Counted from the stretch's first letter, positions 6,543 to 15,495 are shown. The stretch: DNA of 37,717 nt from Planctomycetota bacterium (GCA_019456255.1 VRUG01000025.1:1-37717), one strand, 5' to 3'. The notes: generated by a model from the sequence alone, not told the origin. Program-made: numbers and translations.

Positions 6543-9272
6543 TTAATATCTCAGTTCACGATGTGAGATTGGGTTTGCCCAGTTTCCCCGCTGGATAAAG
6601 ATTATATCATACAATGTTTTTTCGAAGTCACCATGCTGAATAGTAATTCCGGCAGAAAGAGATATTACTTTTGTAGAGCCTGAAACGGTATAGCTATCAG
6701 AGACCGTGGCAGTATCGCCTGCAAAGCTTAGGGCAGATGTTCTTGCTACACCAGCGTCGAATCCTATATGATTAAGGTAAACGTAGCTGACCTGATTGCT
6801 TTTTATGGTGAAGCTTGAATTATCCACGATAGTAATTTGGATTGGGCAATTAGTGCTATCGTTTAGGTTGCCGAGTGTAGTAGTGACATCAATTGTGGGC
6901 ATGGTCGGGGGTGTTTCGGCGTATAAGCAGACTATGTTTTCGGTTTTCAGGATAGTATCGTTTGAATCGAGGAACTCAAACAGCAGGTTTACATCTTCAA
7001 TTGCCGTGGCAATATCCAAAGCCAGGTTATCTTTGATATAGGTATCGCCATTAGTTTGTTTGTCATATAAAGTGACGGAATCTTTTTTGATCCTTATCGA
7101 GTCGACCCTACTATCGGGGAAGAATTCGAGTGGGACATTGCCATCATAAATTTCGCCATTTTTCGGAGAAGTTATGATTCCCATGTTGTAGTCTTTCATA
7201 GCGAACCATGCTTGTCTTGCTGTTCCGTTTGGGTCGGAGAATTCATCTTCGATGCCCCACAGGCCGAACCACTCTTCTGCGTCTGGTTCGTGGGTGTCGG
7301 CATCGTCTGTGATTTCGTTATTTTTCCACCATCCATCGAGATAAGTAAACACGCAGCCCCCCTGAGCGCCTCCGTCGATCAGGCTTCGATACATAAATAT
7401 GTCACCATCGGCCTGCTCTTGTTCGGTGTTCCCGCCGTAACCGTAATTTCCCGGTCCGCTTGGAGATACAGACAGGCCGTATTCGGTGACAACGAGCGGA
7501 TTTTCCGGTGCCCTGCTTTTTAGGTATTCTACAAAGCCGTCATAGCCCATTGAATTTTTTATTGTGTTAGGATTATACATGTAAAGATTGTAAGCAGAGA
7601 AATCGAAAAGATTCATGTTTATGTAGTCACCGGCGCCGGTATTTGCGAAAGAGACCGGCACGCCGGGATGCTCCTGATTAATTATGTTTTTTAGTCTAGT
7701 CCATAAGCTGACGGTTTCGGCGGTACCCGCGTCATAAAAATCTTCAACAATCGGTTCGTTCATAAGAAGGTATGTTATTATAGAGTCGTAGTTTTTCGAA
7801 TAGCTTAGAGTATCTCTTGTGTTTGATTCTGCCTGGGCGATAAACGCAGGGTCGCCAAAGTCACCATGTCCGTCCACCCAAACCTCGAAGATAATTTTTA
7901 GTCCCATAGAATCGATAAGCTGTAGTTCCTGGTCAGTCAAAGGCGTCCAGATTCTGATGGTATTGAAGCCTGCATCGAGTATTCTGTTCATATCCATTGT
8001 TATGATGTCTGGTTCAAAGACTCTTGACCATGGATATTGTCCGGGTCTTGAACCGGGTTCGTATCCAATTCCTTTGACGAAGAACTTTTCATTATCGAGA
8101 TAGATCCATCCGTCTCTGACCTGTAATCCTGATTTTCCGTCGAGCCAGTTTTCCGCGGTGAGTTGTACATCGTAGAAGTCATAGATATTTACCCAGTCGT
8201 TGCCGATAGTTGCCATGTCGCGCAAATCGACCTGCCAATCCAGGTTAAAGTCACCATCCATATATTTTCGGTAGAGTACATTATCCGGGATAGCGGTTTT
8301 TGCGATTGACGGTCCTTCATAGCTAACGGTTAGTCCGTGTGGGCCTGTTTTGTCGAAGTAGTAGACTGTGATGGCGTGTTTTCCGACTGCTAAATCGATT
8401 GAACCGGATTGCTCGGTCATAGGATGGAGCCCGTCATTATCAACGACGAGCGTGTTTCCGATATAGAGTTCGCTTCCGTCATTGGAATTTGTGTAGAAAG
8501 TATAATTGCCGTTAGTAGGAATATCTATGTAGCCAGTAAAGGACAGGGCGAAATTATTACTCAATGGTGAAACGGAAATGTCAAAGTTGTCAACAATATC
8601 CAATTTTTGATGTTCGAGGACGTGGAAATCTGGGAGGTTGTTCCATGAGCCGGGGAAGTATTTGTATCGAAGTCCCTGCTCTGTATTTGTGGGGTCCTCT
8701 GGGTATCGAGGCGGTGTGGGCAGTGTATTAGTTAGTCTCATATTGTCGAGATAAAAAGTTCCGCTGTTCACGGTCATGTAGTCGAAAAGAAATGCCTGTA
8801 TGCTTGTCAGTGAAGTTTGTGTATTAGCTGAGACATCCATTACAAGAGTAAACCATTGGTTTGTAGCTGGCGGAATTGTAGCGACCCCATACCAGGTTGG
8901 GCTCCATCCTCCATCCCATATTCCGATTTGGGGGTCAGCGGAACCGGCGAAAACATCTGTGACTAAGTAGGCGTCAATGAGTAGATAATTGTATCCTGCT
9001 AAATCGAAAGCCAAGCCTGTATGCTGCATTTCGACTTTTCCGTCTGGTTGGCCTGTCCATGTGACTTTTAGTACTCGGGAACCTTCTGTAGCATTTGGTG
9101 CCCCGCCGCTGCCGCCATTGACCATTGAAAGTGTGACCTCTGATGATGTAATTGAAAGGGGCGGAGCCTCTGCGGACTCATAGCTTGTGATCAGATAATC
9201 ACCGAACGCGGTTGCAAATGAGCTTGCGCAAATCGCTAATATCAGAACTAAAATCCGGAAACGACGGTTCAT
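6543..9272 (-). CDS. Secreted multidomain clan GH-A glycoside hydrolase with PA14 and dockerin-like modules
   Basis: This 909-residue secreted protein has a signal peptide (1-24), a beta-sandwich domain (about 25-182) like carbohydrate-binding modules, a PA14 domain (about 199-336), a dockerin-like module (about 339-378, GDFNLDWQVDLRD), a TIM-barrel catalytic domain (about 385-690) and a C-terminal beta-rich region (about 700-909). The barrel opens with FFVKGIGYEPG and has LLMNEP (acid/base Glu506) and VVTEYG (nucleophile Glu597), the clan GH-A pattern. The opening resembles beta-1,3-glucan-active GH-A enzymes such as GH72 and GH158, but the exact family is not certain; GH2- or GH5-like assignment is possible. 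Its neighbours suggest a role in breaking or remodelling beta-1,3-glucan outside the cell. It converges with the GH16 gene 27 bases away, with no clear terminator between them. Confidence 0.8.
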   Translation of the reverse strand: MNRRFRILVLILAICASSFATAFGDYLITSYESAEAPPLSITSSEVTLSMVNGGSGGAPNATEGSRVLKVTWTGQPDGKVEMQHTGLAFDLAGYNYLLIDAYLVTDVFAGSADPQIGIWDGGWSPTWYGVATIPPATNQWFTLVMDVSANTQTSLTSIQAFLFDYMTVNSGTFYLDNMRLTNTLPTPPRYPEDPTNTEQGLRYKYFPGSWNNLPDFHVLEHQKLDIVDNFDISVSPLSNNFALSFTGYIDIPTNGNYTFYTNSNDGSELYIGNTLVVDNDGLHPMTEQSGSIDLAVGKHAITVYYFDKTGPHGLTVSYEGPSIAKTAIPDNVLYRKYMDGDFNLDWQVDLRDMATIGNDWVNIYDFYDVQLTAENWLDGKSGLQVRDGWIYLDNEKFFVKGIGYEPGSRPGQYPWSRVFEPDIITMDMNRILDAGFNTIRIWTPLTDQELQLIDSMGLKIIFEVWVDGHGDFGDPAFIAQAESNTRDTLSYSKNYDSIITYLLMNEPIVEDFYDAGTAETVSLWTRLKNIINQEHPGVPVSFANTGAGDYINMNLFDFSAYNLYMYNPNTIKNSMGYDGFVEYLKSRAPENPLVVTEYGLSVSPSGPGNYGYGGNTEQEQADGDIFMYRSLIDGGAQGGCVFTYLDGWWKNNEITDDADTHEPDAEEWFGLWGIEDEFSDPNGTARQAWFAMKDYNMGIITSPKNGEIYDGNVPLEFFPDSRVDSIRIKKDSVTLYDKQTNGDTYIKDNLALDIATAIEDVNLLFEFLDSNDTILKTENIVCLYAETPPTMPTIDVTTTLGNLNDSTNCPIQITIVDNSSFTIKSNQVSYVYLNHIGFDAGVARTSALSFAGDTATVSDSYTVSGSTKVISLSAGITIQHGDFEKTLYDIIFIQRGNWANPISHRELRY

Positions 9273-9334
9273 CTGTGCCCTACCTTCCCTAAAAAGCCCG
9301 AAATACGTACAAAAATGGGGACTTATGTGCTTAT

Positions 9335-9363
9335 ATTGTACAAAAAAACGCAGGTTTTTGCAA
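9335..9363 (-). promoter_or_regulatory. Sigma70-like promoter for the GH-A hydrolase gene
   Basis: On the minus strand TTGCAA (9363-9358), a 17-base spacer and TACAAT (9340-9335) lie about 63 bases upstream of the start codon. The -10 hexamer is the same as those proposed for the phosphorylase and GH16 genes. Confidence 0.5.
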
Positions 9364-9539
9364 GATAAATAACTGCGGCTATGCTTTGTAAGTTACTTAT
9401 TTTACGAACTTTAAGGAATAAATTTTAATTGTTGCTGCATTCTGGGGTGGTTTGAAATCATCTTGACTATGGGGTGAAATATCTTACTCTGTAGGCCTCA
9501 AAACTTAATGATAATTACCTCTGATAAAGGAATGTCAAT

Positions 9540-11603
9540 ATGAGTAAAGCCAAGCATTATATCACCGCCATTGAAGACCGTATTCCCATAGGCCAGAAAA
9601 CTGCTTACGCGATCGGTATGCTTGTTAATAACCTGCAGGCGGCGGCATTGCCTGCGATGATAGTTATTCTGAATTTAGGTCTTGGAATGGATCCTCTCCT
9701 TGTGGCGTTGATCGGCTTTGCGCCTCGTATCGTCGATGCGGTCTCTGATGTTCTGATGGGTTATATATCTGATAATACGCGGTCGCGATTCGGGAGGCGG
9801 AGGCCTTACATTTTCGGGGGTGTGATAGTTGCGGGAATTATATACGCAATAATGTGGCAGCTTCCAATTGGTTACATAGATATTGCGGCGAAGCAACCTA
9901 TCAGGCAGCACGAAGGTGTCGCGGTTAAAGGCGTGAACTACACATTTGAGAAAGGTAAGCCTGTTACTTTAAATTATGATACAAAGCGGGAGTTGGAAGG
10001 GAGCTTTGTATTTTACGGTCCGAACAGTTTGGCATTGGCAGGCGGCCCAGCTTTTGCGACGAATCTTGAAAATGAGTTCACTCAAGCTGAAGTAGATATC
10101 GAAGCTATTAAAGGGCAATCGATAAGAGTTATCTTTAACGAAGCTGAGGATGGTGAATCGTATTATATTGACCCGACTCCTATAATTAAGGGAGAAAAGA
10201 AAGAGAACAAAGCGATTGTTTTGCTTAGCAAGGGGATAGACCGTGCGTTCGACGGTTTGGATAAGGTTCTTCAAAAGTTCGGTGTGGAGCTTTCTGAGGA
10301 AATTGAAAGTCTCGAAGATAAGAAAGAAGAAAGAATATTCTATCGCTTTGACCTAAGTGAGCTTAAACGCGATACTTCATCTGGCAATCAAAACGGTAAT
10401 GGTCATCTTGACCTGCAATCGATGAATAATATCACGGTGACATTTACAGGGCTATCGGGTTCTGGTATGGCGGCGGTTCATTCTTTGAAATTGCGAAAGA
10501 GTGAAGATTTTTATAATCATTATTTCTGGTACTTCATGGCAATGTCGATATTTTTCTTCCTTGCTTATACGGTGTTTGCGGTGCCATTTAATGCTCTTGG
10601 TTATGAGATGACGCCTGATTATCACGAGAGGACGAAGCTTCAGGCGGTAGCTCAGTGGGCGGGCCAGATAGCATGGATCGTCTCTCCGTGGTTCTGGTGG
10701 TTCGTTTACAATGAGGAGTTGTTTGAAGGTCCGGTAGAAGGGGCACGTATTCTTGCAATAGCTGTAGGAATTTTCATTGCGGTATTCGGAATTGTGCCGG
10801 CTATTTTCAACCGTGAGAAGTTTGGTTCGCTTCCTAAAGATAAGGACAAGGTCGGGATTTTGAAGAACACTAAGGAGTTCTTTAAGGGCTTTGCGATCAC
10901 GTTTAAATGTAAGCCTTTCGTTAAGCTTTGCGCGGTGACGTTTTTGGTTTTCAATGGATTCCAGCTTGGAATATCCTTTTCGATATACGTAATGGTGTTT
11001 TATGTTTTCGGGGGTGACAGAGGAGCGGCGGGAAGCTTGCAGGGTTGGTTTGGTACTGTGAGCGTGCTTGGTACGATGATTGTTGTAATTCCGTTGCTGA
11101 CATGGATATCCTCGAAATTGGGCAAGAAGGAAACTCTCATGATAACGCTTTCTTTGGCGACGATCGGATATGTATTGAAGTGGTTCTGTTATGATCCTGG
11201 AAATCCATACATGCTGCTTTATTCGGCGCCGATTATCGCATTTGGAATCGGTTCGCTGTTTACTTTGATGGGCTCGATGGTAGCTGATGTGTGCGATTAT
11301 GACGAGCTTGTAACCGGTGAGCGTCGCGAAGGAATATTTAGCGCTATCTACTGGTGGATGGTGAAGATCGGTATGTCGATGGCGGCGCTAATGACAGGTA
11401 TTTTGCTTAAGACATCAGGGTTTGACGAGGCACTTGGCACAGGAAATTCGGTAAAGACGCTATTCTACCTTAGGGTATTCGATATCAGTGTTCCAATTAT
11501 AACATTTGTGATAGCTATTCTGATCATTTCGACTTACAAACTATCCGAGGCAAGGTCGCATGAGATTCGTGCTGAGCTTGAAAAACGTCGAGGCAAAAGA
11601 TAG
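9540..11603 (+). CDS. GPH-family sugar:cation symporter (MFS) with a large inserted periplasmic domain
   Basis: This 687-residue inner-membrane transporter belongs to the glycoside-pentoside-hexuronide:cation symporter branch of the major facilitator superfamily. Family marks are RFGRRRPYIF (residues 84-93) after helix 2, YEMTPDYHERT after helix 4-5 and DVCDYDELVTGERREGIF late in the protein. Compared with the adjacent paralogue (483 residues), about 205 extra residues, roughly 111-323, are inserted between helices 3 and 4. By MFS topology this loop is periplasmic. The insert is polar and beta-strand-rich, ending in a stretch (IFYRFDLSELK ... NNITVTFTGLSG) that resembles beta-sandwich ligand-binding domains. 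It probably imports glucan oligosaccharides released by the neighbouring hydrolases. AAAGGA precedes the ATG. The gene is 23 bases from its paralogue, so the two are likely cotranscribed. Confidence 0.85.
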   Translation: MSKAKHYITAIEDRIPIGQKTAYAIGMLVNNLQAAALPAMIVILNLGLGMDPLLVALIGFAPRIVDAVSDVLMGYISDNTRSRFGRRRPYIFGGVIVAGIIYAIMWQLPIGYIDIAAKQPIRQHEGVAVKGVNYTFEKGKPVTLNYDTKRELEGSFVFYGPNSLALAGGPAFATNLENEFTQAEVDIEAIKGQSIRVIFNEAEDGESYYIDPTPIIKGEKKENKAIVLLSKGIDRAFDGLDKVLQKFGVELSEEIESLEDKKEERIFYRFDLSELKRDTSSGNQNGNGHLDLQSMNNITVTFTGLSGSGMAAVHSLKLRKSEDFYNHYFWYFMAMSIFFFLAYTVFAVPFNALGYEMTPDYHERTKLQAVAQWAGQIAWIVSPWFWWFVYNEELFEGPVEGARILAIAVGIFIAVFGIVPAIFNREKFGSLPKDKDKVGILKNTKEFFKGFAITFKCKPFVKLCAVTFLVFNGFQLGISFSIYVMVFYVFGGDRGAAGSLQGWFGTVSVLGTMIVVIPLLTWISSKLGKKETLMITLSLATIGYVLKWFCYDPGNPYMLLYSAPIIAFGIGSLFTLMGSMVADVCDYDELVTGERREGIFSAIYWWMVKIGMSMAALMTGILLKTSGFDEALGTGNSVKTLFYLRVFDISVPIITFVIAILIISTYKLSEARSHEIRAELEKRRGKR

Positions 11604-11626
11604 TGGAAGCAGGCCTTTAAAAAATT

Positions 11627-13078
11627 ATGAGTAAGTCCGAACATCATATAACAGCTCCTGAAGACCGTATCCCTTTGGGACAAAAAAACGCTTATGCCAT
11701 TGGTATGTTTGTAAATAATCTCCAGGCAGCGGCACTGCCAGCCATGATGGTCATTCTTAATCTTGGACTTGGCATGAACCCGATCCTGGTTGGTATTATC
11801 GGTTTTGTTCCTCGCATTTTCGATGCCGTTTCCGACCCGATGATGGGCTATATTTCTGATAATACAAGAACGCGATGGGGCAGACGCAGGCCGTATATCT
11901 TTGTCGGCGCGATCCTTTCAGGAATTATATTCGCGTTGATGTGGCAGCTTCCGGCAGGTCACAGCGAAAGTTTCTACTTCTGGACTTTCATGACAGCGTT
12001 GATTATCTTCTATCTGGCTTATACTGTCTATGCAACACCTTTTGTCGCTTTCGGTTATGAAATGACGCCGGATTATCATGAACGAACTCGCTTGCATGCA
12101 TTTGCCAATACCATCGGTCAGCTTGCATGGCTTGGAGTCCCCTGGTTTTATTTAATTATGGCAAATGAAACACTATTCAGGGACAAAGTTCATGGCGCAC
12201 GTACATTAGCTATCGCCGTTGGAATAGTTATTGCCCTGTTCGGGATAGTTCCTGCTCTTTTCTGTAAAGAAAAATTTGGTTCAGCTCCGAAAGATGAGAC
12301 CACAATAGGATTTGGGGGGAACATGAAATTGTTCTTCAAGGGAATTGGTATTACCTTTAAGTGCAAACCTTTTGTAAAGCTTTGTGCTGCAACATTTCTG
12401 ATCTTCAATGGCTACCAGCTCGGAATATTTTTCTCAATATACATAATGATATATTATTTATTTAATGGAGATGACTCACCAGCAGGGAAACTGTATGGTT
12501 TGTTTGGTACGATTCTTGCGGTCTCGACTTTGTGTGTGATACCGTTGACCGGATGGGTCGCAACAAGGATAGGGAAACGCCAGACCTTTTTAATAACAAT
12601 ATCCCTGTCTATAGTAGGCTACGCTTTGAAATGGGTCGGATATAATCCTGCGCATCCTTATTGGCTGCTTGCAGCCGCTCCACTTGTCGCATTTGGAACC
12701 GGATCACTATTTACCTTGATGGGTTCGATGATCGCCGATGTATGCGATTGCGATGAGCTTGAAACCCATCAGCGCCGCGAGGGGGTATTCGGTGCTATTT
12801 ACTGGTGGATGGTTAAAGTAGGAATGGCGCTTGCATTACTTCTTACAGGGGTACTTCTTAACGTATCCGGTTTTGATGTCAAACTGGCAGGCGAACAATC
12901 GGCAAAGACATTATTTATGTTGAGGGTATTCGATATAAGTATTCCGATAGTAACATCCGTAATTGCACTTGTGATTATGGCAACTTACTCAATAACAGAA
13001 AAAAGAGCATACGAGATTCGCGCCGAGCTTGAAGAACGCCGAGGTAAATTTCCCGGCGCCACCGCCGGCCCTGTTTAA
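11627..13078 (+). CDS. GPH-family sugar:cation symporter (MFS)
   Basis: This 483-residue, twelve-helix symporter is closely similar to the preceding gene throughout the membrane core (for example NNLQAAALPAM near the N-terminus and DVCDCDELETHQRREGVF near the end). It has the normal family length, with only a short helix 3-4 loop (PAGHSESFYF). It should import a mono- or oligosaccharide with a cation. Its place after the first symporter and beside GH16 and GH-A hydrolases indicates the same catabolic locus; the exact sugar cannot be read from the sequence. The pair arose by duplication, and the two may differ in chain-length preference. A hairpin 20 bases after the stop ends the unit. Confidence 0.88.
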   Translation: MSKSEHHITAPEDRIPLGQKNAYAIGMFVNNLQAAALPAMMVILNLGLGMNPILVGIIGFVPRIFDAVSDPMMGYISDNTRTRWGRRRPYIFVGAILSGIIFALMWQLPAGHSESFYFWTFMTALIIFYLAYTVYATPFVAFGYEMTPDYHERTRLHAFANTIGQLAWLGVPWFYLIMANETLFRDKVHGARTLAIAVGIVIALFGIVPALFCKEKFGSAPKDETTIGFGGNMKLFFKGIGITFKCKPFVKLCAATFLIFNGYQLGIFFSIYIMIYYLFNGDDSPAGKLYGLFGTILAVSTLCVIPLTGWVATRIGKRQTFLITISLSIVGYALKWVGYNPAHPYWLLAAAPLVAFGTGSLFTLMGSMIADVCDCDELETHQRREGVFGAIYWWMVKVGMALALLLTGVLLNVSGFDVKLAGEQSAKTLFMLRVFDISIPIVTSVIALVIMATYSITEKRAYEIRAELEERRGKFPGATAGPV

Positions 13079-13098
13079 GATGCCCTCATAATAAAACA

Positions 13099-13130
13099 AA
13101 GAAGCGTCCAGATATTACTGAACGCTTCTT
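13099..13130. terminator. Bidirectional terminator between symporter and pseudopilin genes
   Basis: AAGAAGCGT (13099-13107) pairs with ACGCTTCTT (13122-13130) around a 14-base loop. The hairpin lies between two convergent genes and has A/T-rich flanks on both sides, so it can serve both. The same AAGCGTTCAG-type stem recurs at 14512-14552. Confidence 0.6.
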
Positions 13131-13162
13131 CGTTCTGAGTTTTATTTATGCTGATAAAATTC

Positions 13163-14056
13163 TTACGGGAAACCAGGATATTCATGTGGAGTAATTATTT
13201 TTGACGCATCAGCTACCCACATACCGGGTTTTTTGGGATTTGCATTAAAGTCGGTTGCTTTCCAGACAGCTGTTTTTCTCATGTATGCCACATGTCCGTC
13301 ATAAAAAGTGACATTAGTTCCCTCTCCATGCCGATAAAGCGTGGGTCCTCCTTCGGAATAAACGCCAGGCCCATCCTCTCTAAACAGATCCCACCCAGTC
13401 ACGTAATTAGCCCCTTGCCAGTGTACATACCAATCATTTGAATCTAAAAAGACGGCTTTGTTAGCAGGCCTTCTGATGTTGGCAGGTTTATGTCCTACCT
13501 GAACTCTTTTTAGTGTGTTTCCCCAGATTTCAAGAAGTCCTCCCTGTCCATGTGCACTACTATACCACTCGGTCGCATTGTATCCATAACTTGCTAATGT
13601 TCCGAAATTCTGATTGAGTATGTTTAATGTAATTTTTTTTGCATAGGAATTTGTCGGGCACGAGAATTGAGCTGGCATAACGGTACCGAGTCCTTCTACG
13701 CCTAAGTCACCCATATCAATTTTAGTTTTTGAACCTTTGTATCCAATAATATTTCTAAAATCCTTATTCATTATCCATGCACCATATGCCGGTGTATCTG
13801 CCTGCCCCAGACCACCAGCTGGTCCGGCACCGTCCCCGTCATTGCTTCCATCCATACAAGGAACATAGACGCCATCCCATTTTACGGAGTAGACTTCCAT
13901 ACCGACCATGAGGTCCCTCATGTGGCTTGAACAGACCAATCTTTGTGCCTGCTCTCTTGCCTTTGATAGAGACGGCATGAGTATTGACATCAGCAGTGCG
14001 ATAATTGAGATTACAACTAACAGTTCGATGAGTGTGAAAGCTTTTCTTCTGTCCAT
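13163..14056 (-). CDS. Pseudopilin-like protein with H-X9-DG motif (copy 1)
   Basis: The product is 297 residues. The N-terminus is a type IV prepilin / type II secretion signal: a short basic head, then AFTLIELLVVISIIALLMS, with Glu at +5 of the mature helix, to be cut and N-methylated by a prepilin peptidase. The C-terminal part has RHGEGTNVTFYDGHV, the H-X9-DG motif common in planctomycete pseudopilin-like families. The body contains a Cys pair and many aromatic residues, fitting an exported globular domain. An AAAGGAG Shine-Dalgarno (14062-14070) puts the start at 14056, rather than at the in-frame ATG 21 bases upstream. The gene is the last of three tandem paralogues. It probably sits at or beyond the inner membrane as a pilus or pseudopilus subunit; the precise role is unknown. 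Confidence 0.85.
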   Translation of the reverse strand: MDRRKAFTLIELLVVISIIALLMSILMPSLSKAREQAQRLVCSSHMRDLMVGMEVYSVKWDGVYVPCMDGSNDGDGAGPAGGLGQADTPAYGAWIMNKDFRNIIGYKGSKTKIDMGDLGVEGLGTVMPAQFSCPTNSYAKKITLNILNQNFGTLASYGYNATEWYSSAHGQGGLLEIWGNTLKRVQVGHKPANIRRPANKAVFLDSNDWYVHWQGANYVTGWDLFREDGPGVYSEGGPTLYRHGEGTNVTFYDGHVAYMRKTAVWKATDFNANPKKPGMWVADASKIITPHEYPGFP

Positions 14057-14130
14057 AGTAATATCTCCTTTCAACAAATGTTAAAATCTCCCAATTCTTT
14101 TTATTTCAAACCAACGCCCTATATACCTCC

Positions 14131-14158
14131 AGTATATCAAAATCGTATTTTTCCCTAA
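14131..14158 (-). promoter_or_regulatory. Promoter of pseudopilin copy 1
   Basis: On the minus strand TATACT (14136-14131) is preceded, at a 16-base spacer, by TTAGGG (14158-14153), a weak -35. The block is conserved with the upstream region of copy 3, including the adjoining run AAGGATTTTTTGAAA on the plus strand, which supports function. Confidence 0.45.
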
Positions 14159-14426
14159 GGATTTTTTGAAATTTTTCATAAATGGGGGTTTTTTATAGTG
14201 AATTTCTTCTGAGATGGGCTTTATTGGCGGTAATATCGCCTAAAACGGTGTTTTTTTGCTATAAGGGGAATTTATCGAGGGGGCTTTCGAGCGGCACGGT
14301 CAAGGGATAGGTATAAAACCAATTGACACCCCCTAAGGCGGAATAAAAAGTGAAAAGCCTCCACAGATTTGCACAGATTAACGCAGAGATTTTTAAAAAG
14401 AATAATTCACCACCTTTCGATGAACT

Positions 14427-14461
14427 CCCTTCGACTGTGCTCAGGGTAGACAGGGCAGGCA
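14427..14461. repeat. Short dispersed repeat, CCCTTCGACT...CTCAGGG type
   Basis: CCCTTCGACTGTGCTCAGGG, followed by TAGACAGGGCAGGC, resembles a short imperfect-hairpin repeat scattered in intergenic DNA of many bacterial assemblies. A related form with an internal duplication is at 37264-37306. Confidence 0.5.
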
Positions 14462-14511
14462 AGCGGCAAAAAGATAAACACCCTGCGCGCTATCGCTTAG
14501 GGCTCTGACAA

Positions 14512-14552
14512 AAAAAAGAAGCGTTCAGGGAAATCTGAACGCTTCTTTTTTT
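14512..14552. terminator. Strong hairpin terminator after pseudopilin copy 2
   Basis: A stem of about 16 bp, AAAAAAGAAGCGTTCAG with CTGAACGCTTCTTTTTT, surrounds a 7-base loop (GGAAAT region). A poly-A run on one side and a poly-T run on the other make it a good bidirectional terminator. It ends copy 2 on the minus strand. Confidence 0.75.
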
Positions 14553-14571
14553 GAGTTTTGTTTATTAGATT

Positions 14572-15495
14572 TTAGTGATAATCGTAGCTGGAATCCAGGT
14601 AGTAATGCCCATCAATTACTCTCGATGAATCGGCTACCCACATGCCTGGTTTTTTGGGGGTTACATTAAAATCAGTTTTTTCTTTCCAGACAGCTGTTTT
14701 TCTCATGTATGCCACATGTCCATCATAAAAAGTGACATTGGTCCCCTCTCCATGACGATAAAGAACGGGGCCATCCCCACCTCCCCCTTCATTATAATTA
14801 CGCGGTCCATCCTCTCCGAGCCTATCCCATCCAGTCTCGAAATTGGCAGATTGCCAATGAACCCACCAGTCATTCGAATCTAAAAAGACGGCTTTGCCAG
14901 CGGGTCTTCTAATCCTGGCAGGTTGATGTCCCACTTTAACATATCTCATTGGTTTCGTTTTACCCCAGACGAAGGTAATACTATCGTTTCCACTACCATA
15001 CCACTCAGTCACATTATATCCGTAACTTGAGGATGTTCCATAATCGAAATCGAGTTGTTTAAACGTGAGTTTTTTAGCATAGGTATTTGTCGGGCAGGAG
15101 AATTTAGCCGACATAACAGTGCCGAGTTTGGATTCTGCATTTTTCCCTAATTCATCTAAATCAATCTTAGTTTTTGCACCTTTATAGCCAACAATATCTC
15201 TGAAATCTTGATTTGAGATCCATGCCCCCGGTACTCCATCGTCGCCTGCGTTAAGAGTAATCTTCCCGATTGTTAAAGTTATGGACCCATCCATAGCTGG
15301 CGCATAGACGCCATCCCATCTTCCGGCATAGATTTCCATACCAACCATGAGGTCCTTCGTGCGGCTTGAACAGACCAGTCTTTGTGCCTGCTCCCTTGCC
15401 TTTGAGAGAGACGGCATAAGTATTGACATCAGCAGTGCAATAATCGAGATTACGACTAAAAGCTCAATGAGTGTGAAAGCTTTTCTTTTGTTCAC
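14572..15495 (-). CDS. Pseudopilin-like protein with H-X9-DG motif (copy 2)
   Basis: The product is 307 residues and starts with GTG at 15495, preceded by AAGGAG. The prepilin N-terminus is nearly identical to copies 1 and 3 (KAFTLIELLVVISIIALL), and the C-terminus keeps RHGEGTNVTFYDGHV. The middle is the most divergent of the three: residues about 65-90 replace the glycine-rich loop GDGAGPAGG of the other copies with a different sequence, and the C-terminal tail is longer and ends YHYLDSSYDYH-like (DSSYDYH). It probably differs in what it contacts. It lies 81 bases downstream of copy 3, with only a weak hairpin between, so read-through from the copy 3 promoter is possible. Role as for copy 1. 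Confidence 0.83.
   Translation of the reverse strand: MNKRKAFTLIELLVVISIIALLMSILMPSLSKAREQAQRLVCSSRTKDLMVGMEIYAGRWDGVYAPAMDGSITLTIGKITLNAGDDGVPGAWISNQDFRDIVGYKGAKTKIDLDELGKNAESKLGTVMSAKFSCPTNTYAKKLTFKQLDFDYGTSSSYGYNVTEWYGSGNDSITFVWGKTKPMRYVKVGHQPARIRRPAGKAVFLDSNDWWVHWQSANFETGWDRLGEDGPRNYNEGGGGDGPVLYRHGEGTNVTFYDGHVAYMRKTAVWKEKTDFNVTPKKPGMWVADSSRVIDGHYYLDSSYDYH

Larger units (their letters stand above)
14057..14571. other. Intergenic region between pseudopilin copies 1 and 2
   Basis: This 515-base gap holds the copy 1 ribosome site and promoter, a CCCTTCGACT-type short repeat at about 14427-14461, and the copy 2 terminator at 14512-14552. An open frame across 14259-14462 was considered non-coding because it has no ribosome site and covers the repeat. 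Nothing else was recognised. Confidence 0.5.

Noticed and set aside
4238..14166. CCTAAGGATTTTT shared by the phosphorylase leader (4239-4251) and the pseudopilin copy 1 promoter block (14154-14166)
   Set aside because: The match is 13 bases of AT-rich DNA at different distances from the start codons, so chance is likely.
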